NCBI RefSeq assembly: GCF_003688935.1
Contig: NZ_REGE01000004.1
Span: 1-64,000, forward strand
DNA from: Corynebacterium macginleyi
GTDB lineage: Bacteria > Actinomycetota > Actinomycetes > Mycobacteriales > Mycobacteriaceae
Direction of reading: 5' to 3'
Length of the DNA stretch: 64,000 bases
Position 1 is the first letter of the stretch, and each line of letters opens with the position of its first letter. This document shows positions 35,614-44,159 of this stretch, in pieces. The notes below the pieces were generated by a model that made no database searches, had not been told where the DNA came from, and saw only the letters and a program-made list of their open reading frames with translations. A program made the position numbers and the translations under genes.

Positions 35614-35814
35614 ATGAAAAGTAATCTTGCATGCATCGCAGACTTTCTTTTCGTCTCTTTGACTCTCGGCTTCTTAGGATTTTTGGAATGGAAAAGTATT
35701 GCTCTTTACGGGGGAATTGCTTTTAGTTCGATGATTATTGTACTGGTTTTAAAAGATAAATACAGGCGTTTTAACGGTGGCATTAGACACTCCCTACAGA
35801 TTCCGCCACGGTGA
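35614..35814 (+). CDS. Small two-helix membrane protein
   Basis: This is a 66-residue protein with two hydrophobic segments ('ADFLFVSLTLGFLGFLEW' and 'ALYGGIAFSSMIIVLVLK') and a basic tail. It starts at ATG 35614 after GTAGATAGAG, a weak site. Size and plan match the candidate immunity proteins at 4798 and 11484, but no secreted partner lies upstream. The tail after 'KYRRF' enters the IS3-remnant region, so the C-terminus may not be native. Confidence 0.4.
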   Translation: MKSNLACIADFLFVSLTLGFLGFLEWKSIALYGGIAFSSMIIVLVLKDKYRRFNGGIRHSLQIPPR

Positions 35815-35959
35815 AGCGCATGCGACATTGTCCTCGTACCTAAGACACCGTCATTATCCCGATGAACAGCACCAATGCGTTCAACCAGCACAACCGTCAC
35901 GAAAGGCGACAAGCACTTAACCCCATGGGCTGTGACCTGTGGAGTAGCGATAACCACGC

Positions 35960-36425
35960 GAGGTGATAAATCCACCAGCCCGGTTATTCTTTTAGCGCCA
36001 GTGCAGATGAACTCGACAGAGAAACGATTCCGATATTTATCGATGAACCGGATCAAAACCGAGGCTTGGGGCCTGGTTGTGAGGCGAAAAAGCTGACGCA
36101 GCCTTCAGCAACTCATTAGTGTCGCGGAGCTCTTGATTTTCGAGGCGTAACCTGGTGTTTTCGGCGGACAAGTCTTCAGGCACAGGCTCTGGGATGTTTC
36201 CCGCACGACAAGCAGGCTTAAGTCCATTGACGAGCTGTGTGCCATGAAACGCCCAACTTTGGAGGTACTGCCTGGTACGCGGGGTGTATTGACATGTTTT
36301 CCGCCACGATGCGGTCTTCCACGAGACGGACTATGCGGTCCTTTGCATCCTGGTCAAAATTTTTTCCTGGCATGTTCCGGATTTTCCCATCTATTCAAAC
36401 GGTACAAAACCTGGGACACTTCAGT
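35960..36425 (-). mobile_element. IS3-family remnant, left copy
   Basis: The minus strand has a decayed orfA: 'KNFDQDAKDRIVRLVEDRIV', 'PKLGVSWHTARQWT', a break, then 'LRLENQELRDTNELLKAASA'. The first codons of orfB ('MIRFIDKYRNRFSVEFIC') overlap its end. The rest of orfB (DDE domain) is missing. A second, closely similar copy lies in the same orientation at 48380-48870. Confidence 0.8.
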
Positions 36426-36586
36426 TCGGAATCGATCGTGAATATCGCAAGAAGTATGAACTTGTTTGGCACCACCATGAAGATGAAAATCGTATGCAAC
36501 TAATACCAAAGAAACTCCACCAATATGTGCGACATACCGGTGGATATGCTTTATGGAGTAAACCCCTCGAATCGTTAAGGACAATC

Positions 36587-37566
36587 ATGAAAAACTACGC
36601 CAACCTTTTTGAATACACTGCACGGCCAGCAGACAGTCAACGCATCCTTGAAATTGAAAGCAAGCTTGGAAAAAGCTACCTGATGATTACAAGATGCTGC
36701 TTTCAGAAACTGGAGGCGGCATCCTCAACCTAGAAAAGTCCTTCCTTACAGATATTTCCCTGCCTGATGGGGATACCTTGGAGGTCGTTGTTCAAGACAT
36801 CTTCGGTAACGGTACGGCAAGCAATGGCGCTCATGTTGATTTGATTGACTATGCAAGCTTCCTCATGGATGAGTGGGAGATTCCCGACGAGGTCCTTCTC
36901 TTCGCTGCCAGCGAAGACGGAATGCATCAATGCTTTGTTATTAACTACGGCTTGCCGAATTTCCCAGAAGGCGCCGTATTGTACGTGGATACCGATCCCG
37001 ATGGGTGCATCATGCCCGTCGCAACATCGGTCGACGCATTCTTATCTAAGCTAGGCCCTTACCCAGACCAACTAGAGACGGTTGAAGATACTGATCCGGA
37101 TAGTACTGGGATTAATGGTGCGCTATATAGCCTACTGTCTGAACCGCTTCGAAAGGCGATATCTGCCACTCCAACGCCCGGAATCGAAAAGCTCTTAAGA
37201 CAAGCCACCGAGCTCATTACCCGAGATTTAAATCCAGTAATCACCGAGAATAGCCCTGAAAGTCGAACCTTTTACGACGTTGTGTACTGGATTGTTCAGC
37301 ATATTGAGCCCCAACACGATTCGGAAACATTTGCCAACGGTGGCCGAAAAGGACAAACAATAAATTTCCCAGAACTCATGAGGAAATCATTCATAGTTCC
37401 TGGTCAGAAATACGAACTAGGCTACACGCTCGCATCCTTGATTATGTGGTGGGATCGTCGAGTCAGAGAAGGAGTTCTCAAAGAAACCGACAACGGTTTC
37501 ATCCTCGACGAGGATTACGCCAGTAGCGTTTTCGATCAGCTTCGCCAGGGAAAGATTCAAGAGTAA
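36587..37566 (+). pseudogene. SUKH (SMI1/KNR4) immunity protein, frameshifted
   Basis: ATG 36587, behind AAGGA, starts 'MKNYANLFEYTARPADSQRI'. One base is missing in the A run near 36670; after it the second frame gives 'KKLPDDYKMLLSETGGG', the hallmark of the SUKH fold, then 'YASFLMDEWEIPDEVLLFAA' and on to the stop at 37566. SUKH proteins are typically immunity proteins against polymorphic or contact-dependent nuclease toxins. No toxin gene lies next to it, so it is an orphan. The C-terminal 130 residues are an extra helical part. A single-base sequencing error is possible. Confidence 0.7.
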
Positions 37567-37636
37567 CTTATTTTTCAGAGTTGTTGTCCTTGTGTAGAGC
37601 GTTTAAAGCAATTCCCCAAAGTAGATGTCACCATTA

Positions 37637-37678
37637 GGGCCTGACCCCCGAAGTATCCACTTTTCGGGGGTCGGGCCC
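37637..37678. repeat. Palindromic repeat, copy A
   Basis: GGGCCTGACCCCCG and CGGGGGTCGGGCCC form a 14-bp stem around AAGTATCCACTTTT. The sequence matches copy B at 54576 with compensating changes in the stem and a shared loop core (GTxTCCAxTTT). Confidence 0.7.
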
Positions 37679-37683
37679 CAGAA

Positions 37684-37887
37684 GACCTACCCAATATCAT
37701 ATTCGGCCATTATGGTCGGCTTCCAACGCTGATCTCCTTCCAATCAGCTGCCGTCTACTGGGTTGAAACACTGCCCGACAGGCTCGGAGCTGATTCACTG
37801 GTAAGCCGCCTCTACTACGGCCACCGAATCCGCATCGGAGACCTTGACATGTACAAGGCCATCGTCCCAATAGAACCGTACGATTAG
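37684..37887 (+). pseudogene. Unidentified C-terminal coding fragment
   Basis: One open frame gives 67 residues with coding character: 'DLPNIIFGHYGRLPTLISFQ', '[20 protein letters not shown]' and '[18 protein letters not shown]'. No start exists, because it begins at the palindromic repeat. The family is not recognised. Confidence 0.35.
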
Positions 37888-37993
37888 AGCAAACAGCCGG
37901 GCCGACTCCGTCGGACCGCCCTGGTATTAACTACCCGGAATACGGCAGTACCGAGTCTTCGGAACACCGGTACCAGAAATCCGCATTTGACAG

Positions 37994-38187
37994 TGCTTCC
38001 TCGGGTTCCTTCCCATTATTTTGCTCGTCGCGTTCTGGATTGCGGCGGTTATTTTCTATCATCGCTCCTGGGTACAGATTGCGGCCAAGGTGCTCTTTAT
38101 CGCTGCTACCTTTGCCCTTCCTTTTTGGGGCCGCTGATCTGGTTCGTCTTTGTCCGCGGCAAGGAAGACACATACGGAAGGTCATAG
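37994..38187 (+). pseudogene. Small PLDc_N-like membrane protein, frameshifted remnant
   Basis: The reading 'FLPIILLVAFWIAAVIFYHR' followed, after one missing T in the run near 38125, by 'LGPLIWFVFVRGKEDTY' resembles the short two-helix phospholipase-D N-terminal (PLDc_N) membrane segment found as a stand-alone small protein. The start codon is lost: a stop lies just upstream. It borders the accessory region. Confidence 0.45.
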
Positions 38188-38209
38188 GCACCCCACCCTG
38201 TTTGAGAGG

Positions 38210-39217
38210 CTAGGACATATCGTGCTGCTCGAGCCACGCGTTAATGCCACCGCGCAGGGAAACGACTCGCTCGTAGCCGCGACCGCGCAGTACGTGGACC
38301 GCTTGCGCAGACCGGATGCCGCTGGCGCAGTAGAGAATGGCGGCATCGCCCTGGCCGATGTCCGGGTTCTCCCCGGCGAGGATGCGGTCGAGGGGAAAAT
38401 GCGTCGAATGAGGAATGGCGGTGTGGGCGTGTTCGGCGTTGGTGCGGACATCGATAAGCGGGGCGTGCGAGGGGATCTCGCGGACCTCGGGGGCATCGGC
38501 TGGTTGGGTAGGCTGCGCGCCGGTGGGGCGGATGGGGATATACTCCCAGGTCCCAGATAGAGCTTCAAAATAACCGAGGGTGCCAATAAGCGGAGTGCCG
38601 ACGCCGGTAATGATCTTCATAGCTTCCAGGGCCATCGCGGATCCCACCGTGCCGACGATGGGGCCTAGAACACCGGCCTGGGAACACGACGGGACCTCGC
38701 CCGGGGCAGGAGCGGTGGGAAAGACATCTTCGTACACAGGGCCCTTGCCTGACCAAAAGACGCTCATCTGCGCATCAAAGCCCAGGATAGAGGCCCAAAT
38801 ATGCGGAATACCCAGGCTGTGGGCGGCCCACGAGCACAGGTAGCGGGCGTCGAAGTTATCCGTCCCATCGAGGATCACGTTGCAGCCGCGCAGCTGCTTG
38901 AGAGCGGTGGCGGATTCCAGGCGGCCATGGCAGATGAGGTCCACCTCAGGGTTGAGAGCGTGTACTGTAGCCGCGGCGGACGCGGTTTTCGCAGTGCCAA
39001 TGGATGCGGTGGTGTGAATAACCTGCCGGTGGAGGTTGGAGGGGGAGACGATATCGTCATCAAAAAGCGAAAGGCGGCCTACCCCGGCGCCTGCTAGGTA
39101 AAGTAGCGCCGGTGAGCCAAGCCCGCCCGCGCCGATGACCGCGACGTGGGAGTCAGCCAATTTCTGCTGACCCTTTTCACCCCACAGGGCCTCTTGGCGG
39201 GCATAGCGGATGCTCAT
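38210..39217 (-). CDS. moeZ: MoeZ-type adenylyltransferase-sulfurtransferase
   Basis: This is a 335-residue fusion of a MoeB/ThiF domain (residues 1-240) and a rhodanese domain (250-335). ATP binding is seen in 'VAVIGAGGLGSPALLYLAGA', and 'DGTDNFDARYLCSWAAHSLG' is the ThiF adenylation region; 'VPSCSQAGVLGPIVG' follows. The rhodanese active cysteine is in 'AILYCASGIRSAQ'. The protein activates the C-terminal Gly-Gly of MoaD and hands it sulfur. Usual ThiF zinc Cys pairs are missing. It overlaps moaE by four bases. Confidence 0.92.
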   Translation of the reverse strand: MSIRYARQEALWGEKGQQKLADSHVAVIGAGGLGSPALLYLAGAGVGRLSLFDDDIVSPSNLHRQVIHTTASIGTAKTASAAATVHALNPEVDLICHGRLESATALKQLRGCNVILDGTDNFDARYLCSWAAHSLGIPHIWASILGFDAQMSVFWSGKGPVYEDVFPTAPAPGEVPSCSQAGVLGPIVGTVGSAMALEAMKIITGVGTPLIGTLGYFEALSGTWEYIPIRPTGAQPTQPADAPEVREIPSHAPLIDVRTNAEHAHTAIPHSTHFPLDRILAGENPDIGQGDAAILYCASGIRSAQAVHVLRGRGYERVVSLRGGINAWLEQHDMS

Positions 39218-39675
39218 TCGAGGCCCACCCAGTTAACGGAGCCATCACCGTGGCTTTGTTCCTTCCAGATGGGCACCTCGGCTTTGACGCGATCGGCGCA
39301 GGCCTCCGCGGCGCGGAAGGCATCGCTGCGGTGGGCAGAGGCGGCGACGACGCTAAAGGCCAGATCGCCCACCTGCAGATCACCGGTGCGGTGGGCCGCC
39401 CACAAGCGCACGGGGTGCTGGCCTGCTACTTCATTGACAATCTCGCGCAGCTTTTCTGGGGCACTGGGGTGCGCGGTATAGGTTAGCTGGGTGACATCCG
39501 GCCGGCCGCCATCGTGATCGCGCACGATACCCTCGAACGTAACCACCGCGCCCATGGCCGGTGTGATCACCTCGGTTTTGGCGGCATCAAGAAGAGGTTC
39601 GAGGGGCTGTTCGGTCAGGACAGTGCCGACAGTGAGCCCAGTCTGCGCGGCGACATAAGAGGGATCAGTGCTCAT
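39214..39675 (-). CDS. moaE: Molybdopterin synthase large subunit MoaE
   Basis: This is a 153-residue catalytic subunit of molybdopterin synthase. The family features are 'AVVTFEGIVRDHDGG', 'RLWAAHRTGDLQVGDLAFSV' and the active-site lysine region 'RVKAEVPIWKEQ'. It uses MoaD thiocarboxylate to convert precursor Z to molybdopterin. It overlaps mogA/moaB-like upstream and moeZ downstream, forming one operon. Confidence 0.95.
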   Translation of the reverse strand: MSTDPSYVAAQTGLTVGTVLTEQPLEPLLDAAKTEVITPAMGAVVTFEGIVRDHDGGRPDVTQLTYTAHPSAPEKLREIVNEVAGQHPVRLWAAHRTGDLQVGDLAFSVVAASAHRSDAFRAAEACADRVKAEVPIWKEQSHGDGSVNWVGLE

Positions 39676-40144
39676 GTCTTCCTTCTAACATATCGACGAT
39701 GTGGATGATTAATTCCTCTAGCACGGCGCAACCATCTTTCACCCCGCCGGTAGAACCGGGCAGGGTCATAGCAAAGGTGGTGTCATTGACTCCTGCTACT
39801 GCGCGCGAGGCAACCGCGGTGGGGATAGTCTCCAAGCCCTTATTCCAAAAGGCCATGGTGATGCCGGGAAGCTCCCGCGTGAGGTGGGGTTGGACGGCAT
39901 CGATGGTGAGATCGTCCGGGGTCAGGCCGGTCCCGCCGGAGGTGAGGATGACCGCGGGCTGTTCGGCGAAGGCCTGATCCACTGCCGCGGCGATATCGGC
40001 ATCAGGAACCACGCGGGCAGCGGGGCAGTCGAAGCCCTTGCGGCGCAAGAAATCTACCGCGATGGGGCCCGAGCGATCCGCGTAGACCCCAGCGGCGGCG
40101 CGGGTGGAGGCGACTAAAACAATGGCGGTGCGAGCAGAACTCAT
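39665..40144 (-). CDS. mog: Molybdopterin adenylyltransferase-like protein (MoaB/Mog)
   Basis: This is a 159-residue MoaB/Mog-family protein with the nucleotide-binding 'VILTSGGTGLTPDDLTIDAV' and the 'LPGSTGGVKDGCAVLEELI' motifs. It adenylates molybdopterin before molybdate insertion by MoeA. It starts inside the last codons of moeA (ATGA overlap) and overlaps moaE by 11 bases. Mog or MoaB cannot be told apart from sequence alone. Confidence 0.9.
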   Translation of the reverse strand: MSSARTAIVLVASTRAAAGVYADRSGPIAVDFLRRKGFDCPAARVVPDADIAAAVDQAFAEQPAVILTSGGTGLTPDDLTIDAVQPHLTRELPGITMAFWNKGLETIPTAVASRAVAGVNDTTFAMTLPGSTGGVKDGCAVLEELIIHIVDMLEGRHEH

Positions 40145-41277
40145 AGCGGATAGACCTTTACTTTTTCTCCTGCGTTGAGGCTCTTAGCGGCGGGAATGCG
40201 GATGAGGTGGGTGGCAGCGGCGGCTTGAGCCAAAAGGTGGGAGCTAGCACCGCCGATAACGTGGGCCTGCGCATCGACATAACCGCGGCGAAATTGCTCC
40301 TTGTGGTCCAAGCCCTCAATGCCGTGCGCGATTGGCACACGGTATGCCGCGGGCGCCCAGCCCAGAGTGGGGGCGACAAAGAGGCGGAAGCTCACCATGG
40401 TGGATATCGGATTGCCGGGTAAGCAGATGACCGGGGTGCCATGGAAACTGGCGATGCCCTGCGGCCCGCCGGGCTGTTGATCCACGTGCCCAAACCAACC
40501 GGTGAGCACCTGCCGGATGACCTCGTATTTACCCGCGGAAATCCCGCCGGAGGTGATGATGGCATCGGGGCGGTGGAGCTGCGTGGCCTCCGCCAGTGCG
40601 CGGGTGAGCACCTTTGGATCATCATTGGTGGCGACATAACCGGCGACTTCAATGCCGGCGCGGTGGGCCATAGCGGAGATGAGCGGTGCATTGGCATCGG
40701 GAATGGCAGCGGTACCGGTGCCAATCTCTGCGCCGCCGGTGCACACGAGGATGCGGGCGGGCCGGTAAACGGTGACCTCCTCGATGCTTTGGGAGGCCAG
40801 CGCGGCCAGACGGACCGGGGTGAGCTTATCGCCTTTTTCGGCCAAGAAAACGCCCCGCTCGAGGTCCGTGCCCCTCCTGCGGATGAATTGACCCTCTACA
40901 GTGGCGGGGACGGTAATGGCCTCGCCCGGCTGGAGGAACTCCTGCGGCTGGCACTGTTCAATCGGCACGATGGATGCCGTTCCCTCTGGGACCTTGGCTC
41001 CGGTCATGATAGGGCAAGCGGTGCGCAAGCGGCCATCCAGAAGCTTGGCGGGATCTGCGCCTGCGGCAATAGTGGGGCCAACCTCGTACGATCCGGCTGC
41101 AGTGGCGGGCAACGCGTAGCCATCCATCTGGGAGTTGCTAAAGCGCGGCGAGGGGAAGGCGGTATAGACATCGGCGGCAAGCACCATCTCCTGTGCTTGC
41201 CCCAGTGGCAGGGAGATGACTTCGCGCCGGCCGAGGGCTGCCGCGATCTCGTGCGCGTGGGTTTCGGGAGTGCGCAT
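40141..41277 (-). CDS. moeA: Molybdopterin molybdenumtransferase MoeA
   Basis: This is a 378-residue enzyme that inserts molybdate into adenylated molybdopterin. Family motifs are 'RFSNSQMDGYALPATA', 'IITSGGISAGKYEVIRQVL' and 'PVICLPGNPISTMVSFRLF'. The ATG at 41277 is chosen: the longer frame to 41337 would overlap the divergent moaD start. It leads the operon moeA-mog-moaE-moeZ and diverges from moaD. Confidence 0.93.
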   Translation of the reverse strand: MRTPETHAHEIAAALGRREVISLPLGQAQEMVLAADVYTAFPSPRFSNSQMDGYALPATAAGSYEVGPTIAAGADPAKLLDGRLRTACPIMTGAKVPEGTASIVPIEQCQPQEFLQPGEAITVPATVEGQFIRRRGTDLERGVFLAEKGDKLTPVRLAALASQSIEEVTVYRPARILVCTGGAEIGTGTAAIPDANAPLISAMAHRAGIEVAGYVATNDDPKVLTRALAEATQLHRPDAIITSGGISAGKYEVIRQVLTGWFGHVDQQPGGPQGIASFHGTPVICLPGNPISTMVSFRLFVAPTLGWAPAAYRVPIAHGIEGLDHKEQFRRGYVDAQAHVIGGASSHLLAQAAAATHLIRIPAAKSLNAGEKVKVYPL

Positions 41278-41335
41278 GGGGATTAGTTTACCCGCGAGTT
41301 CGACATGCTCGAAGCCTGCGGGCATAGTAAGAAGC

Positions 41336-41596
41336 ATGTTGACAGTTCACTATTTCGCGGCAGCCCGTGCCGCGGCCGGCGTCGCTTCGGAGCAGGTAAA
41401 AGCGCCCAACACCTTGGGCCAACTCATAGATCAACTGGCCAAAGATCATACCGGCACCACCGATGCCGGTATGAGCATGAAAGAGGTACTGGAGCGCTGC
41501 AATTTTCTTATCGATGGCGCCGGGAATACTCAAGCAGACTCGCCACTTCAGGGCGCGACCCGCATTGACGTGCTGCCCCCCTTCGCCGGCGGATAA
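41336..41596 (+). CDS. moaD: Molybdopterin synthase small subunit MoaD
   Basis: This is an 86-residue ubiquitin-fold protein ending in the required Gly-Gly ('IDVLPPFAGG'), which is adenylated and thiocarboxylated. It starts 'MLTVHYFAAARAAAGVASEQ'. It diverges from moeA with only 58 bases between, so both are probably driven from this short region. moaA and moaC are not in the window. Confidence 0.93.
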   Translation: MLTVHYFAAARAAAGVASEQVKAPNTLGQLIDQLAKDHTGTTDAGMSMKEVLERCNFLIDGAGNTQADSPLQGATRIDVLPPFAGG

Positions 41597-41609
41597 CTTG
41601 TTCCTTTAG

Positions 41610-41640
41610 ACCGGCTGGTCTGTTAGACCAGCCGGTGTTT
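41610..41640. terminator. Terminator after moaD
   Basis: ACCGGCTGGTCT, GTT loop, AGACCAGCCGGT gives a perfect 12-bp stem followed by GTTTTAGG. It lies 13 bases after the moaD stop and also faces the 3' end of the minus-strand membrane gene. Confidence 0.85.
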
Positions 41641-41656
41641 TAGGCCAGCTGGTGCC

Positions 41657-42049
41657 TTAGACTGGCCCGCGCAGCGGGCTGGTGAAGAAATTGACCAGGC
41701 TGCTGACCAGAGACAAGACGATGGCGCCGAAGATCGCAGAGCCCCAGGAGTTGACCACGAGGTGGCCAATTCCTACGTCGAAGGTATTGAGCATCCACTC
41801 CACGATTAGTAGAGCGGCGCCGTTGATAACGAGTGCGAATAGCCCGAGGGTGAGGCAGGTCAACGGGGTGCCAATAAAGCGCAGTACTGGCATGACCACC
41901 GCGTTAATAATGATGAACACAATGGCCACGGCAATAAAATTACCCAGCTTATCCGGAGTGATGTAAATGCCGGGAGTAATGCCCACGACGACCCTAGGCG
42001 CGATCGTGATGGCGACTACGTTGAGGACAAAATTGATCAACAAGCGCAT
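41657..42049 (-). CDS. Phage-holin-4-family (YvlD-like) membrane protein
   Basis: This is a 130-residue protein with four helices; 'MPVLRFIGTPLTCLTLGLFA' and 'LVINGAALLIVEWML' are typical of the phage-holin-4/YvlD family, which despite its name is a normal chromosomal membrane family. Its start codon directly follows the stop of the aminotransferase gene. Confidence 0.85.
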   Translation of the reverse strand: MRLLINFVLNVVAITIAPRVVVGITPGIYITPDKLGNFIAVAIVFIIINAVVMPVLRFIGTPLTCLTLGLFALVINGAALLIVEWMLNTFDVGIGHLVVNSWGSAIFGAIVLSLVSSLVNFFTSPLRGPV

Positions 42050-43102
42050 TTAGCCTCCTATGGCATCGCTCCACGCCCGAAGTAGGGCGTTAGTTTCTTC
42101 CTCAGTTGTAATGGTTATTCGTACGCCGTCGTTGAAGGCGCGCACCAGTACGCCGTGTTCGGCTAGGCGCGTGGCTAATTCCTGTGGCGTTCCCAGCTTT
42201 TTGATATTCTCCGCCGGCAGCCATACGTGGTTGGTCTCCGAGTGGGGAACACCCCATTCTGCCAGTTCCTTTTCCACGCGCTCGCGCTGTTGACAGGTTT
42301 CTTCGGTGCGCTCGCGCAGCGAATCCTGCGCTGTTAGCGCAGCCCGGGCACCAGCTTGGGCCACGGAATTGATGGAAAACGGAATTGCTACCTTATTAAG
42401 CGCCGCGATGATCTCTTCTGGGCCAAAGGCATAGCCCACGCGCACGCCGGCTAAACCGTAGGCCTTGGAGAAGGTTCGCAGAAAAACCACATTGGGATAA
42501 GTGCCAAAAAGCTCGGTGCCCAGTGGGGTATCGGCATTACGGTTGTATTCGATATAGGCCTCATCGAGGACAACGAGGACATCACTTGGCACTACGTCCA
42601 TAAATTCGGCGAACTCCGCCTTGGTTACGGTGGTGCCGGAAGGATTATTCGGATTGCAGACGAAAATCAGGCGCGTATCCGCGGTAATTTTATCCGCTAT
42701 CGCGGCCAAATCCACGCGATGGTCCGCATCAAGTGGAACCGGAATGGGGCGCGCACCTACCACCTGGACAAAGATGGGATAAGCCTCGAAGGATCGCCAC
42801 GGGAAGATCACCTCTTCACCGCCTACGGTGGTGATTTGCACCAATTGCTGGCATAACGCGGAAGAACCCGTTCCCACCGCAACCTGGTCAAACCCCACCC
42901 CCAGGTGTTGAGCTAACTCCTCACGCAACTTGGTGGCCGTGATATCCGGGTAGCGATTGGCTTCGGCGGCGGCACGGACCATAGCCTCGGTGACCTCAGG
43001 TAGCGGTGGCTGGGCGGCCTCATTAGAAGACAGCTGGAGAGCATCATCGTGGTGCGCGCCGGGCGCGTAGCTGGGGATGGCGTGTAAGTCAGAGCGAATC
43101 AT
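42050..43102 (-). CDS. pat: Aromatic/histidinol-phosphate aminotransferase (Pat/HisC2 type)
   Basis: This is a 350-residue class I/II PLP enzyme. It has 'LSSNEAAQPPLPEVTEAM', the PLP pocket 'VLDEAYIEYNRNADTPLG' and the Schiff-base lysine in 'FLRTFSKAYGLAGVRVGYAF'. The short N-terminus fits the actinobacterial aromatic aminotransferase Pat, which transaminates prephenate or phenylpyruvate; HisC activity cannot be excluded. The start at 43102 is the family start; the open frame continues antisense over tRNA-Ser up to 43555 without meaning. Confidence 0.9.
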   Translation of the reverse strand: MIRSDLHAIPSYAPGAHHDDALQLSSNEAAQPPLPEVTEAMVRAAAEANRYPDITATKLREELAQHLGVGFDQVAVGTGSSALCQQLVQITTVGGEEVIFPWRSFEAYPIFVQVVGARPIPVPLDADHRVDLAAIADKITADTRLIFVCNPNNPSGTTVTKAEFAEFMDVVPSDVLVVLDEAYIEYNRNADTPLGTELFGTYPNVVFLRTFSKAYGLAGVRVGYAFGPEEIIAALNKVAIPFSINSVAQAGARAALTAQDSLRERTEETCQQRERVEKELAEWGVPHSETNHVWLPAENIKKLGTPQELATRLAEHGVLVRAFNDGVRITITTEEETNALLRAWSDAIGG

Positions 43103-43221
43103 GCCTACCACTCTAGGTCGTCTCTCCTGCGCGAGTGGAAAGAAACCGCGGACAAAACTAGGGGTTGGTTTGGCCGCGGCGCATGCGGCAGGTATTGTCT
43201 TTAATGGTTCTTTCTGAACCT

Positions 43222-43307
43222 GGAGATGTGCCAGAGTGGCCGAATGGGGCTCCCTGCTAAGGAGTTGACCCTTCTGGGGTCCGGAGGTTCGAATCCTCTC
43301 ATCTCCG
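43222..43307 (+). tRNA. tRNA-Ser(GCU)
   Basis: GGAGATG pairs with CATCTCC; anticodon loop CTGCTAA gives GCT; long variable arm and GGTTCGAATCC T-loop are present. Accessory DNA lies directly downstream of its terminator. Confidence 0.95.
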
Positions 43308-43314
43308 CCGTGTG

Positions 43315-43361
43315 AAGTCTCGAGACATCGTTCCGGTCGGTGTCTCGAGACTTTTCTTTTT
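43315..43361 (+). terminator. Terminator of tRNA-Ser(GCU)
   Basis: AAGTCTCGAGACA pairs with TGTCTCGAGACTT, followed by TTCTTTTT. It is a classical intrinsic terminator and a paralogue of the one at 35371. Confidence 0.9.
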
Positions 43362-43690
43362 AGTTGCCCCGTTGGAGGTTGAGTTCGTTGTCTTTCTTGT
43401 TGTAGTAGATCTTTTCTTCGGTGAGTGTGTAGGCGGCGATTTGTGCCCCGGTGGCGGTTATTTTGATGTCGACGTGGTTGTCGACGCAGACCATTGTGAT
43501 GGGTTCTCCGCCCCATCTGCGTCCGATGTAGAGACGGCGTAGTTTGCCATTCCATCGCAGGGTTGTCTTGCCGTTGGTGCCTACTTTGTCGGTGCGCAGT
43601 CGGTAGTCATGGTCTGGTGTGATTTCTACTGGATGCGCTTTAGGTAGGGCTGTATAGGCTTCTGCGGGGGTGGTTGTGTTTAGGGGTCGG
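43360..43690 (-). mobile_element. IS481-type transposase, C-terminal fragment
   Basis: The minus strand reads 'RPLNTTTPAEAYTALPKAHP' and then 'DKVGTNGKTTLRWNGKLRRL', 'YIGRRWGGEPITMVCVDNHV' and 'GAQIAAYTLTEEKIYY', the C-terminal SH3-like part of IS481-family transposases. The DDE catalytic core is missing; homology stops near 43690, beside a GGGTCGGGCCC motif shared with the palindromic repeats. Confidence 0.75.
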
Positions 43691-44105
43691 GCCCTCCATC
43701 GCCTTGGCCATCGGTGTGCCGGCGAACGGGTGAACATCCACCGTAAGATCCGTCGACAGTCGATCCATCAACCACCGATCCCAGTTCTTGCCCCACACCG
43801 CGTGCGGGGTCACATCTGCCCGCTCCCGGCTGCACGCCGCGACCAGGAGATCCCGCGCGTACTCCACCGACTCTCGCCGGCCCCGGAACCAGCAGCATCG
43901 GTAGCATCGGTAGCATCGGTAGCACCGACAGTCGTGGACCGGTCGGGCGTCTGGACCGACCAGTTCTCCGAGAATGGACCCGGGCGTCGACGGGCCGAGT
44001 CTCTAGGACTCCTGCTCGGTTACGAGAGCCTGCCGCGTGGACCTGCCGACCCACTTGCCTCACAGGAAAATATGCTGAGACACAACTCTAGAAGACGCGA
44101 CCAGA
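43691..44105. other. Decayed coding sequence with 9-bp tandem repeat
   Basis: No intact gene is found here. On the minus strand two frames, 'STTVGATDATDATDAAGSGA' and 'EYARDLLVAACSRERADVTP', look like one former gene joined by a frameshift, perhaps a phage or plasmid protein. Within it AGCATCGGT is repeated three times at 43894-43920, encoding the (T/A)DAT repeats. The end of the stretch precedes the promoter of the biosynthetic cluster. Confidence 0.4.
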
Positions 44106-44111
44106 TATACT
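44106..44111 (+). promoter_or_regulatory. Possible -10 element of the 44-48 kb cluster
   Basis: TATACT lies 48 bases before the epimerase ATG, with only a weak -35 (CACAAC-like) about 17 bases upstream. The gene itself has an AAGGA site seven bases from its start codon. Confidence 0.4.
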
Positions 44112-44159
44112 CTTGTCGAGCGCGGCTAAAGGTTGCGGCATTCGACTGAAGGATAATGC

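Noticed and set aside
40441..41286. 281-residue open frame opposite moeA
   Set aside because: Shadow frame with no domain; MoeA motifs on the minus strand are unambiguous.
43103..43555. N-terminal extension of the aminotransferase
   Set aside because: It would run antisense through tRNA-Ser(GCU) and its terminator; the family start is at 43102.
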